Of a DNA stretch of 10,720 nucleotides, positions 1 through 6,407 are shown in pieces. The DNA is from Phycisphaerae bacterium (GTDB taxonomy: Bacteria > Planctomycetota > Phycisphaerae > Tepidisphaerales > Tepidisphaeraceae), in NCBI GenBank assembly GCA_014380825.1, contig JACMJD010000432.1, positions 1 through 10,720 on the forward strand. Direction: 5' to 3'. A program made the translations under genes and the position numbers. The notes beneath the pieces were generated by a model. It worked only from the letters and a program-made list of their open reading frames with translations, was not told where the DNA came from and did not search any database. Positions within the stretch are counted from its first letter, which is position 1. Every line of letters starts with the position of its first letter.

Positions 1-1
1 C

Positions 2-196
2 GTGGGAATCGCACGGATGCGCATGATCCGTTGGCAGTTGATTACACTCACCGCATCGGCCGCGATCTGCGTGCTTGCAGCCATCGCCGCATATCGAATG
101 AGTTGGCTCGCCGACCCGCTGACCTGCGCCGTGCCGCTGGTGGTCGCGTACGCAATGATGCTCGTCATCGCACGACAGGCGCGGACGATTCGCTGA
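2..196 (+). CDS. Small two-helix membrane protein, possibly 5'-partial
   Basis: Not recognised. The frame is open from the window edge to a TGA at 194-196. Possible starts are GTG at 2 and ATG at 17 or 23, but the gene may begin upstream. Read from position 2 it gives 64 residues with two hydrophobic stretches, about residues 11-30 and 38-57, joined by a short loop (SWLADPLT) and ending in a basic tail (RQARTIR). This predicts a two-span inner-membrane protein, or the C-terminal end of a larger one. It lies 54 bases upstream of the lipoprotein gene on the same strand, so co-transcription is plausible. The overlapping frame at 31-315 lacks hydrophobic logic and was not chosen. Confidence is moderate because hydrophobic periodicity is the only support. 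Confidence 0.5.
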   Translation: MGIARMRMIRWQLITLTASAAICVLAAIAAYRMSWLADPLTCAVPLVVAYAMMLVIARQARTIR

Positions 197-241
197 ACGA
201 TACAAGTTTGCATGCACGCACCGACACATCGCCCTTTAGGC

Positions 242-245
242 AGGA
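242..245 (+). promoter_or_regulatory. Ribosome binding site of the lipoprotein gene
   Basis: AGGA lies five bases before the ATG at 251. It favours that start over the upstream in-frame ATG at 212, which would place 13 polar and basic residues ahead of the signal peptide. Confidence 0.5.
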
Positions 246-250
246 TTCGA

Positions 251-964
251 ATGAATCGCGCTTTATGCCTCTGCGTCTCGGTAGTGCTGTGGTGCGGCAT
301 CGTTGGCTGCCATAACGCGAAAGTGGGCACCTACGCCGAGTGCGCGCTCTCCGGAATCTCGTCCGTCCATGAGCAGTTGATCAGCACCGAGGTCGGCACA
401 CGGATTGGCAACGATGGAAGACCGACAACCGGTGTGGGCCCGGGCACAACAAGTTTCACGATCGCACGCCTGATCGCAGGCGGACCGGCTTACTACGCCT
501 TGATCAGGTCGACCTACGACGCCGCTGATCCGATCCAGAAAGCACAGGCGCAGTACGTCACCAGCGGCACGCAGTCGACCTACCCATTCTTGAACATTGA
601 TGACGGCACGAGCTATGTCGTTGGCGACAAGCCTGCGGCGCAGACCGAGCACATCGCGGCCGGCTCCGAAAGTACTGCGTTCATTATCGAAGTGGATCAC
701 AACGGCGAGCCCACGGATGACAAGAAGTGGATCCACCGCGTGTACGTGCTGGAAGTGAAGGATCATGTCTGCGTGTGGGCGCAGCAAGCGCTCAATGCGC
801 CGAAGCCAACCTACGGCAAGAAGGTCAAAAAGGATGAGTTTGTCGAATCAACCTTCAAGGACAACCGCTGGGTCTTGAGCGAGCCCAAAACTTTCGTGGG
901 GATTACGCCCCGCGAAAAGGCCGTCACCGACGCGAAGGCCGTTGCGAATTCTGCCGGGTTGTAG
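251..964 (+). CDS. Predicted secreted lipoprotein of unknown function
   Basis: Not recognised as a named family. Starting at ATG 251 gives 237 residues. The N-terminus is a typical lipoprotein signal: MNR, then a hydrophobic core (ALCLCVSVVLWCGIV), then a lipobox-like I-V-G-C with the Cys at residue 20, followed by HN. The mature protein should therefore be lipid-anchored outside the cytoplasmic membrane. The body is a mixed, soluble sequence without further membrane spans. It has a Gly/Thr-rich section near residues 50-65, a Tyr-containing middle (PAYYALIRSTYDAADP), and a Lys-rich C-terminal third (KKVKKDEF) ending in an Ala/Lys helix. An AGGA site and the lipobox together fix the start. gpsA follows after 46 bases on the same strand, but no functional link is evident. 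The antisense frame at 263-787 is a shadow. Confidence 0.75.
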   Translation: MNRALCLCVSVVLWCGIVGCHNAKVGTYAECALSGISSVHEQLISTEVGTRIGNDGRPTTGVGPGTTSFTIARLIAGGPAYYALIRSTYDAADPIQKAQAQYVTSGTQSTYPFLNIDDGTSYVVGDKPAAQTEHIAAGSESTAFIIEVDHNGEPTDDKKWIHRVYVLEVKDHVCVWAQQALNAPKPTYGKKVKKDEFVESTFKDNRWVLSEPKTFVGITPREKAVTDAKAVANSAGL

Positions 965-1010
965 CGGCGATGTAGTTTCCGCTTGGGTCTGGCGGTACAA
1001 CATCGAGCGA

Positions 1011-2045
1011 ATGCCCGAACGCATCACGATCCTCGGCGACGGCGCGATGGCCACCGTTTGTTCGATCCTGCTCACGCAGGGCGGGCACGACGTGACCATG
1101 TGGGGCGCGTTCGAGGAATCGATCGAACGCCTGATGCAGAACCGCGAGAACGCACGGCTGCTCAAGGGCGTGCGCGTGCCCGAGCCGGTTCGGCTGACCG
1201 CCAACGATGACGATTGCTTCGGTGGCGCTGATGGTCGCGGCGCAACAATGATCCTTTCGGCCATCCCGACACAATATGTGCGATCGGTTTGGAAGCGACT
1301 TCGGCCACACGTGCCGAAAGGTGTGCCGATCGTTTCGGTCGCGAAAGGCATCGAGATCGACACGCTGCTTCGGCCGAGCCAGGTGATTGCGGATGTCATC
1401 TCACCGGGCGTGAAAAGCGATTGGCCGCTGGTGGTTCTGAGCGGCCCGAACATCGCAGCCGAGATCGCGAAATACCTCCCCGCCACCGCGGTGGCGGCGT
1501 GCGATGACGAAACGGTCTGCACCCGCGTTCAGGCGGCGTTCTCGACGCAATGGTTCCGCGTCTACACCAACACGGATGTAACCGGTGTGGAAATCGCCGG
1601 CGCGACAAAAAACGTCATCGCGATCGCCGCGGGAATTCTCGACGGACTTGCAGCCGGAAACAACGCCAAGGCCGCCCTCGTCACGCGCGGGCTCGTCGAA
1701 ATCACGCGGCTCGGCGTGGCCATGGGCGCGAACGAATCCACCTTCAACGGTTTAGCAGGCGTGGGCGATCTGATCACGACGTGCGTAAGCCCCGAAGGTC
1801 GCAACCGCACCGTGGGCGAGCAACTCGGCAAGGGTCGCAAGCTCGAAGATATCCTCAACTCAATGGACAGCGTCGCCGAAGGCGTGCCGACGACGCGCGC
1901 GGTGAAGCAGCTCGCGGCGCGATACAACGTGGAGATGCCGATTACCGAGTCGGTGTACTCGGTGCTGTTCGAAAACAAGGATGTGCTCGAAGCATTGACC
2001 GAGCTAATGACGCGTCAACCCAAACCCGAGCGCACCGAAGCGTGA
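1011..2045 (+). CDS. gpsA: NAD(P)-dependent glycerol-3-phosphate dehydrogenase
   Basis: This cytosolic enzyme reduces dihydroxyacetone phosphate to sn-glycerol 3-phosphate, the backbone of bacterial phospholipids. The 344 residues match the usual family length of about 330-345. Visible motifs are an N-terminal Rossmann nucleotide loop (ILGDGAMATV, residues 7-16), SVAKGIE with the conserved Lys112, SGPNIAAEI at 144-152, GATKN with the expected catalytic Lys200, and the C-terminal signature FNGLAGVGDLITTC followed by SPEGRNRTVG (about 245-269). The nucleotide loop ends in Ala (GxGxxA), a common variant. The ATG at 1011 is preferred because the Rossmann strand begins three residues later; the open frame reaches back to 942 but that part overlaps the lipoprotein end and shows no conserved sequence. 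No clear Shine-Dalgarno is visible. murQ follows after 74 bases. Confidence 0.95.
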   Translation: MPERITILGDGAMATVCSILLTQGGHDVTMWGAFEESIERLMQNRENARLLKGVRVPEPVRLTANDDDCFGGADGRGATMILSAIPTQYVRSVWKRLRPHVPKGVPIVSVAKGIEIDTLLRPSQVIADVISPGVKSDWPLVVLSGPNIAAEIAKYLPATAVAACDDETVCTRVQAAFSTQWFRVYTNTDVTGVEIAGATKNVIAIAAGILDGLAAGNNAKAALVTRGLVEITRLGVAMGANESTFNGLAGVGDLITTCVSPEGRNRTVGEQLGKGRKLEDILNSMDSVAEGVPTTRAVKQLAARYNVEMPITESVYSVLFENKDVLEALTELMTRQPKPERTEA

Positions 2046-2063
2046 CCGATCTCGTCCGACACG

Positions 2064-2093
2064 CCGGGGCATAGCGTACTCGCGCCGCCCCGG
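2064..2093 (+). other. GC-rich hairpin in the gpsA-murQ gap
   Basis: CCGGGGC at 2064-2070 pairs perfectly with GCCCCGG at 2087-2093 across a 16-base loop. No T-run follows, so it is a poor intrinsic terminator. It might attenuate read-through into murQ or stabilise the gpsA 3' end. It could equally be chance in GC-rich DNA. Confidence 0.3.
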
Positions 2094-2119
2094 ATTGGTT
2101 CCGCAGCAATTTCCAATCC

Positions 2120-3016
2120 ATGCAAGACCGCTCCCACCTACTCACCGAACAGCGCTTGGCAGATTCCATGAGTCTGGACCAAATGACCATCCCCCACGCG
2201 CTCGCGCTGATGAGTGCCCAAGACGCGATCGCAGTCCAAGCCGTGGCAGCGGTCCGCGATGATGTCGCGCGCGCCATCGAGCTCGTCGTCACCGCGCTCT
2301 CGAACAACGGTCGGCTCTTCTACATCGGCGCCGGTACCAGTGGCCGGCTCGGTGTGCTGGACGCCAGCGAATGCCCACCCACCTTCCGCACCGATCCAGA
2401 AATGATCCAAGGCATCATCGCCGGCGGAGAGCAGGCAATGTTCCGATCGCAGGAAGGCGCCGAAGACTCGACCGAGCAGGGCGCAACCGCAATTGCGCAA
2501 AAAAACTTGACCGACCGAGACGTCCTCATCGGCATCGCCGCCGGTGGAACAACGCCGTTCGTCCACGGTGCGCTGCGGGCAGCTCGCGAGCGCGGCGGGA
2601 AGACAGTCTTCCTCACGTGCGTCGCGCGACTCGAGAACGAGCCCACGGTAGACGTTGTGATCCGTCCGCTGACCGGCCCGGAAGTATTAACCGGCTCGAC
2701 GCGACTGAAGGCGGGCACCGCGACAAAGTTGATTCTCAATCAAATCACCACCCTCGCGATGGTTCAGCTCGGCAAATGCTACGAGAACCTGATGGTCGAT
2801 CTTCGCGCGACCAACTCAAAACTCTGGGACCGCGGCGCGCGAATCGTCGCGACGATCACCGGCTTGGATCGGGACACGTCACTTGCCTTGCTGAAACGCG
2901 CCGACGGTCACGTGAAGACGGCAATCGTGATGCAACAGCGAAAGGTTGGTCGCAGCGAAGCGATCTCTCTACTCGACAACTCGCAAGGGCGGCTGCGTGA
3001 TGCACTCAATAGATAA
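2120..3016 (+). CDS. murQ: N-acetylmuramic acid 6-phosphate etherase
   Basis: MurQ cleaves the D-lactyl ether of MurNAc 6-phosphate, giving GlcNAc 6-phosphate and lactate, in cytosolic recycling of peptidoglycan sugars. The 298 residues match the family length of about 300. The N-terminal LLTEQRLADSMSLDQM resembles the family's TE-R-N...LD opening. The SIS sugar-isomerase core follows, with the phosphosugar-binding YIGAGTSGRLGVLDASECPP at residues 68-87. Glu84 in SECPPTF and Glu115 in EGAEDS correspond to the two active-site glutamates described for E. coli MurQ. TRLKAGTATKLILNQI and the C-terminal small helical domain are also typical. The ATG at 2120 gives the expected N-terminus, without a clear Shine-Dalgarno. 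No MurNAc kinase (AnmK), PTS or muropeptide permease gene lies in the window. The TAA stop abuts a large convergent hairpin. Confidence 0.95.
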   Translation: MQDRSHLLTEQRLADSMSLDQMTIPHALALMSAQDAIAVQAVAAVRDDVARAIELVVTALSNNGRLFYIGAGTSGRLGVLDASECPPTFRTDPEMIQGIIAGGEQAMFRSQEGAEDSTEQGATAIAQKNLTDRDVLIGIAAGGTTPFVHGALRAARERGGKTVFLTCVARLENEPTVDVVIRPLTGPEVLTGSTRLKAGTATKLILNQITTLAMVQLGKCYENLMVDLRATNSKLWDRGARIVATITGLDRDTSLALLKRADGHVKTAIVMQQRKVGRSEAISLLDNSQGRLRDALNR

Positions 3017-3021
3017 AAATC

Positions 3022-3090
3022 GCCACGAAGGCACGAAGACACGAAGGAAATCAATTTCGTATTCCCTTTGTGTCTTTGTGCCTCCGTGGC
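3022..3090. terminator. Long inverted repeat between convergent genes; likely bidirectional terminator and dispersed repeat
   Basis: Arms at 3022-3051 and 3061-3090 pair at 26 of 30 positions around a 9-base loop. All four mismatches are transitions, so each is a G-U wobble in the transcript of one strand. The left arm holds three tandem copies of a CACGAAG core. The element sits symmetrically, starting six bases after the murQ stop and ending six bases before the ABC gene stop. Read on the minus strand, the stem is followed by GATTTTTAT, a U-run that makes a good intrinsic terminator for the ABC transcript. On the plus strand the stem is followed only by AGATCTTT, so termination of murQ is less certain. 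From memory, CACGAAG-type arms recur widely in planctomycete and related genomes, which suggests a dispersed REP-like family. Confidence 0.8.
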
Positions 3091-3096
3091 AGATCT

Positions 3097-5307
3097 TTAT
3101 GCCAATTGCTTTCTGAACCGCGCCAAGCTCAGGCCGAGGATCACGACGCAGCAGACGAGCAATCCGCCCACCCACGGCAGCAGGTCGATCAAATCGGCGC
3201 CGCGCAGCACGATCCCGCGGAGAATTTCGACGAAGTACGTCACCGGAATCCCGAACGAGATCAGGTAAATCGGCAGCGGCATCTCGCTGCGCGGAAATAC
3301 GAAACCGCTCAACAGCACCGACGGCAGCATCACGATGAACGCGAACTGCATCGCCGCGAGCTGCGTTTTCGCGATCGTGGAAATCAACAAACCCAATCCC
3401 AACGCGCATAGCAGGAATAGAAACGACAGCGCCAGCAGCAGCGGAATGCTGCCGGCGATCGGCACCTTGAACAGGTACACCATCACCGTCAGCACGATCA
3501 TTGTCTCGACGAATCCGACGATCGCGTACGGCACGAGCTTGCCGAGCAGCAGTCCCGCGCGACCGACGGGCGTCACGAAGAGCTGTTCCAATGTGCCCAG
3601 CTCGCGCTCTCGCACGATGGCGAAGCTGGTGAGGAACAGCGTGACGAGTTGAAGGATGATGCCGACCAGCCCGGGCACGAAGAAATTCGCGCTCAGCAGA
3701 TCCGGATTGTAAAGCAGGCGCGGGCGGACTTCGATGGGTAGCGCGAGCTCGCCTTCGGCATTCCGTGAGGGCGCGAGCTGTAGCGATTCGCCAAGATTTC
3801 GGCCGATGTTGATCGAGTTGCGCAGCCCCAGCAAGTTCGCTGCGGACAGCGCGGTGCTGGCGACTTGGGAATCGCTGCCGTCGATCAGCACCTGCACGTT
3901 CGCCTGCTGCGCTCGCAGCAGTTTCTCCGAATAATCCGGCGGAATCCGCAGTCCGACTTTCGCTTTGCCGCTGGTCAACGCGCGACGGAACGATTCATCG
4001 TCGTAGACGTTCAACACGATCTTGAACTTCCGCGTGTTGCGAAACGAATCGATCAGCTCGCGCGACGCTGGATGCCCGTCCATGTTGAACACGGCCAGCG
4101 GGATGTTATCGATCTGTGTCTCCAGAGCGTAGCCGAAGATCAGTGTTTGAATCACCGGGATAACGAGGAGGAAAAATAGGGTCGAGGGCTGTCGGCGAAG
4201 GTGGACGAATTCTTTGATGAGGATTGCGAGGAAGCCGGCGAGCGGGTTGGTGCGCAAGCGCGCATGCCTCGGATCCGCCGCTTGCGGCGTCGCAGATCGA
4301 GAAATGTTCGCTTCCTGATCTGCGACGCCGCGAGCGGCGGAACGGGGAGACTTCTCGGCATTTTGCGATGCATTCCGCGTGAACGTGACGAACACATCCT
4401 CCAAGGTCGGCGCGATCTCGCGGGTCTGCGCGGTGTGTCCCGCTTGCGCTCGCAGTGCCGCTTCATCGATCCGATCTTCCACCAGCGCGTGAATCGTCTG
4501 CCCGAACAGCGTCGCGTCGATCACGCCCGGCTGCTTTCGCAGCTCGATCAACCGCTCGGCCGGGTGATCGACTTCGATTTCGTATCGCATCGTTCCCGGC
4601 GGCGTCACATCCGGCATCGCCTTCAGCTCGTCCGGCTGGCCGAGCACGAGCAGGCGGGCGTTGTAGATGTAGCCGATGTCCGTGCAGCGCTCGGCCTCAT
4701 CCATGTAATGCGTCGTGACGAAGAGTGTTACGCCGCGGCCGGAGAGCTCGAAGAGCAAGTCCCAGAGTTGCCGTCGCGCGACCGGATCGATGCCGGCCGT
4801 CGGTTCGTCGAGGAAGATCACATCCGGCTCGTGAATGAGCGCGCACGCCAGCGCCAAGCGCTGCTTCCATCCACCCGAAAGCATGCCGGCCAGCTGATTC
4901 GGATCGCGCACGTCGAGTCCGGTCAGTTCGAGCACGGATCTGGCGCGCTCTTCGAGTCGTTCTGGAGATAATCCGTAGATTCGCCCGTAAAAGTCGATGT
5001 TTTCGCGTACAGAGAGATCGGCATACAAACTGAATTTCTGCGACATGTAACCGATGCGGCGTTTGATCGCTTCGGATTCGGTAGCGACGTCGAAGCCTAA
5101 AACCGTCGCGCTGCCCGAGGTCGGCGCGAGCACGCCGCAGAGCATACGGATGATCGTCGACTTGCCCGATCCGTTCGGCCCGAGCAGACCGAAGATCTCG
5201 CCGCGACGCACGGTGAAACTCACATCATCGACCGCGACGAGATCGCCGAAGCGACGCGAGAGATGTCGCAGTTCGATGACGGGAGATTGGTCGGAGGATG
5301 TGATCAT
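3097..5307 (-). CDS. ABC exporter, fused ATPase and ABC-2 permease
   Basis: One 736-residue polypeptide (numbered from ATG 5307) joins a nucleotide-binding domain to an ABC-2 membrane domain of the YbhF/YbhS and YhiH/YhhJ type. In the ATPase, Walker A is GPNGSGKST (43-51), the Q-loop is Gln90, the signature is LSGGW (143-147), Walker B is VIFLDEP (Asp167, catalytic Glu168), and the H-loop is His200 in TTHYMDEAE. A low-complexity linker (about 318-355) follows, then the permease: first span about 377-395, a long extracytoplasmic loop, and a cluster of spans containing the RERELGTLEQLFVTPV motif. The protein likely dimerises to give a full exporter powered by ATP and works with the HlyD protein encoded upstream. 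The GTG at 5340 would add 11 residues, but that part is encoded by a hairpin, so ATG 5307 is preferred. A palindromic repeat lies in the linker. The substrate is unknown. Confidence 0.92.
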   Translation of the reverse strand: MITSSDQSPVIELRHLSRRFGDLVAVDDVSFTVRRGEIFGLLGPNGSGKSTIIRMLCGVLAPTSGSATVLGFDVATESEAIKRRIGYMSQKFSLYADLSVRENIDFYGRIYGLSPERLEERARSVLELTGLDVRDPNQLAGMLSGGWKQRLALACALIHEPDVIFLDEPTAGIDPVARRQLWDLLFELSGRGVTLFVTTHYMDEAERCTDIGYIYNARLLVLGQPDELKAMPDVTPPGTMRYEIEVDHPAERLIELRKQPGVIDATLFGQTIHALVEDRIDEAALRAQAGHTAQTREIAPTLEDVFVTFTRNASQNAEKSPRSAARGVADQEANISRSATPQAADPRHARLRTNPLAGFLAILIKEFVHLRRQPSTLFFLLVIPVIQTLIFGYALETQIDNIPLAVFNMDGHPASRELIDSFRNTRKFKIVLNVYDDESFRRALTSGKAKVGLRIPPDYSEKLLRAQQANVQVLIDGSDSQVASTALSAANLLGLRNSINIGRNLGESLQLAPSRNAEGELALPIEVRPRLLYNPDLLSANFFVPGLVGIILQLVTLFLTSFAIVRERELGTLEQLFVTPVGRAGLLLGKLVPYAIVGFVETMIVLTVMVYLFKVPIAGSIPLLLALSFLFLLCALGLGLLISTIAKTQLAAMQFAFIVMLPSVLLSGFVFPRSEMPLPIYLISFGIPVTYFVEILRGIVLRGADLIDLLPWVGGLLVCCVVILGLSLARFRKQLA
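4274..4341. repeat. 25-bp-arm inverted repeat inside the ABC gene linker
   Basis: The segments 4274-4298 and 4317-4341 are inverse complements at 24 of 25 positions, with an 18-base loop at 4299-4316. The one mismatch (T4282 opposite G4334) is a wobble pair. The repeat is translated as roughly residues 323-346 of the 736-residue ABC protein, reading about RSAARGVADQ then EANISRSATPQAADP. This is exactly the stretch between the ATPase and permease domains, where neither domain has conserved sequence. It looks like a palindromic mobile element of REP or MITE type kept in frame. No transposase or clear target-site duplication is visible. Confidence 0.8.
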
Positions 5308-5313
5308 CGCGTC

Positions 5314-5340
5314 GTGGCATGGGTGTCTCGCCCGTGCCAC
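5314..5340. repeat. Hairpin in the hlyD-ABC gap
   Basis: GTGGCATGGG at 5314-5323 pairs with CCCGTGCCAC at 5331-5340 across a 7-base loop; nine pairs are Watson-Crick and one is T-G. It fills most of the 42 bases between the HlyD stop and the ABC ATG. It may be a dispersed palindrome, and in the transcript it could tune the relative expression or stability of hlyD and the ABC gene. No T-run follows on the minus strand, so it is not a convincing terminator. Confidence 0.65.
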
Positions 5341-5349
5341 GTATCGGCG

Positions 5350-6375
5350 CTAATTCGTGCGCACATCCGCCGCCATTCCGGGTCTTAACACGTCAAGCCC
5401 TTCGTCGAGCGTTGCTTTGATTCGAAACACCTGCTTGCTGCGTTCTTCCGGCGTCTGCACGTTGTTGGGCGTGAACTCCGCCTGCCGCGCGATGAACGAG
5501 ATGTGGCCGATAAAAGTTTTGCCGGGAAAACTGTCGACGGTGATCGTCACCTTGTCGTCCGGCTTCACGTCCATTCGGTTTTCCGGGATGTACGCCCGCA
5601 CCCAGATGTTGCTCGTGTCGAGAAGCGAGAGCACCGGCGCATTGGCGGCCACCATGTCGCCGGGCTGGATGTCGAGCGCTTCAACAATTCCGTCGACCGG
5701 CGAGACGATTCGCAGCTCCTTGATTTGCTCGCCAATTTGCGCCAGCGCCGCATCCGCCGCCGCGACTGCGGCTTCCGCTTCGGCGATTTCTTCCGGACGC
5801 GTGCCTTCTTTCAATTCGTCCAGATCTTGCCGCCGCGCGTTCTCCTGCGCGGTCGCGTTCTTTAGTTCGGCGTCGGCTTGATCGAGTTCGGTTGCAGAGG
5901 TCGCGCGCGATTCGGAGGAGCTCTTCACGCGCTCGTATGTGATGCGCGCGAGCTGTGTCGATGCCGCCGCCGCGTCGACCCGCGCCTGCGCCGCGGCGAT
6001 CTCCTGCCTGCGGGGTCCGGCCTTCAGCTTCGCCAATTTCGCCGCCAGCTCATCGCGTTTGGCTTTCGCTTCCGCCTGGCGATGCAGCAGATCGTAAGGT
6101 TCCAGCTCGATCAGCGGATCGCCACGCTTCACGCGTTCGCCTTCGCGAGCGAGCGTTTTCGCGACGCGTCCGCCCACGCGCGATGCGACGCGGATTTCAT
6201 CGGCCTCGATAAACCCGGAAACGTGATCGGATTGGGGACGAGACTGGCTGTAAAGGAGGACGCCGACCAACACCCCGATTATCACGAGCACAAGCAGAAT
6301 GCGTGGAATCACGCTTCCAATAGATACCGCGCAGCGTCTGGGCGGCAAAATGTGTGGTCGATGGGGTACGCACAA
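5350..6375 (-). CDS. HlyD/YbhG-type membrane fusion protein
   Basis: This is a periplasmic adaptor anchored in the inner membrane, expected to link the ABC exporter encoded next to it to an outer-membrane channel that is not in the window. On the 341-residue reading there is an N-terminal span (about 24-42). The first biotinyl/lipoyl half (SGFIEADEIRVASRVGGRV, about 53-92) follows. A long Ala/Glu/Lys coiled-coil hairpin (about 94-220) carries the paired repeats KAGPRRQEIAAAQ and KEGTRPEEIAEAE. The second lipoyl half is LRIVSPVDGIVEALDIQPGD (221-240). A beta-barrel domain includes AEFTPNNVQTPEERSKQVFR, typical of the YbhG/YhiI group. The start is uncertain because no ATG is available: TTG 6375, TTG 6348 or GTG 6312 are possible and none has a Shine-Dalgarno. 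The gene begins 32 bases after the citrate synthase stop. Confidence 0.9.
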   Translation of the reverse strand: MCVPHRPHILPPRRCAVSIGSVIPRILLVLVIIGVLVGVLLYSQSRPQSDHVSGFIEADEIRVASRVGGRVAKTLAREGERVKRGDPLIELEPYDLLHRQAEAKAKRDELAAKLAKLKAGPRRQEIAAAQARVDAAAASTQLARITYERVKSSSESRATSATELDQADAELKNATAQENARRQDLDELKEGTRPEEIAEAEAAVAAADAALAQIGEQIKELRIVSPVDGIVEALDIQPGDMVAANAPVLSLLDTSNIWVRAYIPENRMDVKPDDKVTITVDSFPGKTFIGHISFIARQAEFTPNNVQTPEERSKQVFRIKATLDEGLDVLRPGMAADVRTN

Positions 6376-6407
6376 ACAGACGGAATCTGCTCGCGCCCGG
6401 GGACACG

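Noticed and set aside
1480..1497. Perfect 18-base palindrome CCGCCACCGCGGTGGCGG inside gpsA
   Set aside because: It encodes the conserved PATAVAA region of gpsA, where GC-rich Ala, Thr and Val codons readily give a palindrome; no loop or repeat context.
3070..3411. Plus-strand frame starting in the convergent hairpin (113 codons)
   Set aside because: Its start is the repeat arm itself and the rest is antisense to the permease domain; a spurious repeat-derived reading.
4201..4971. A 256-codon plus-strand frame opposite the ABC gene
   Set aside because: Arg-rich composition without domains, antisense to clear ATPase motifs; a shadow of high-GC coding sequence.
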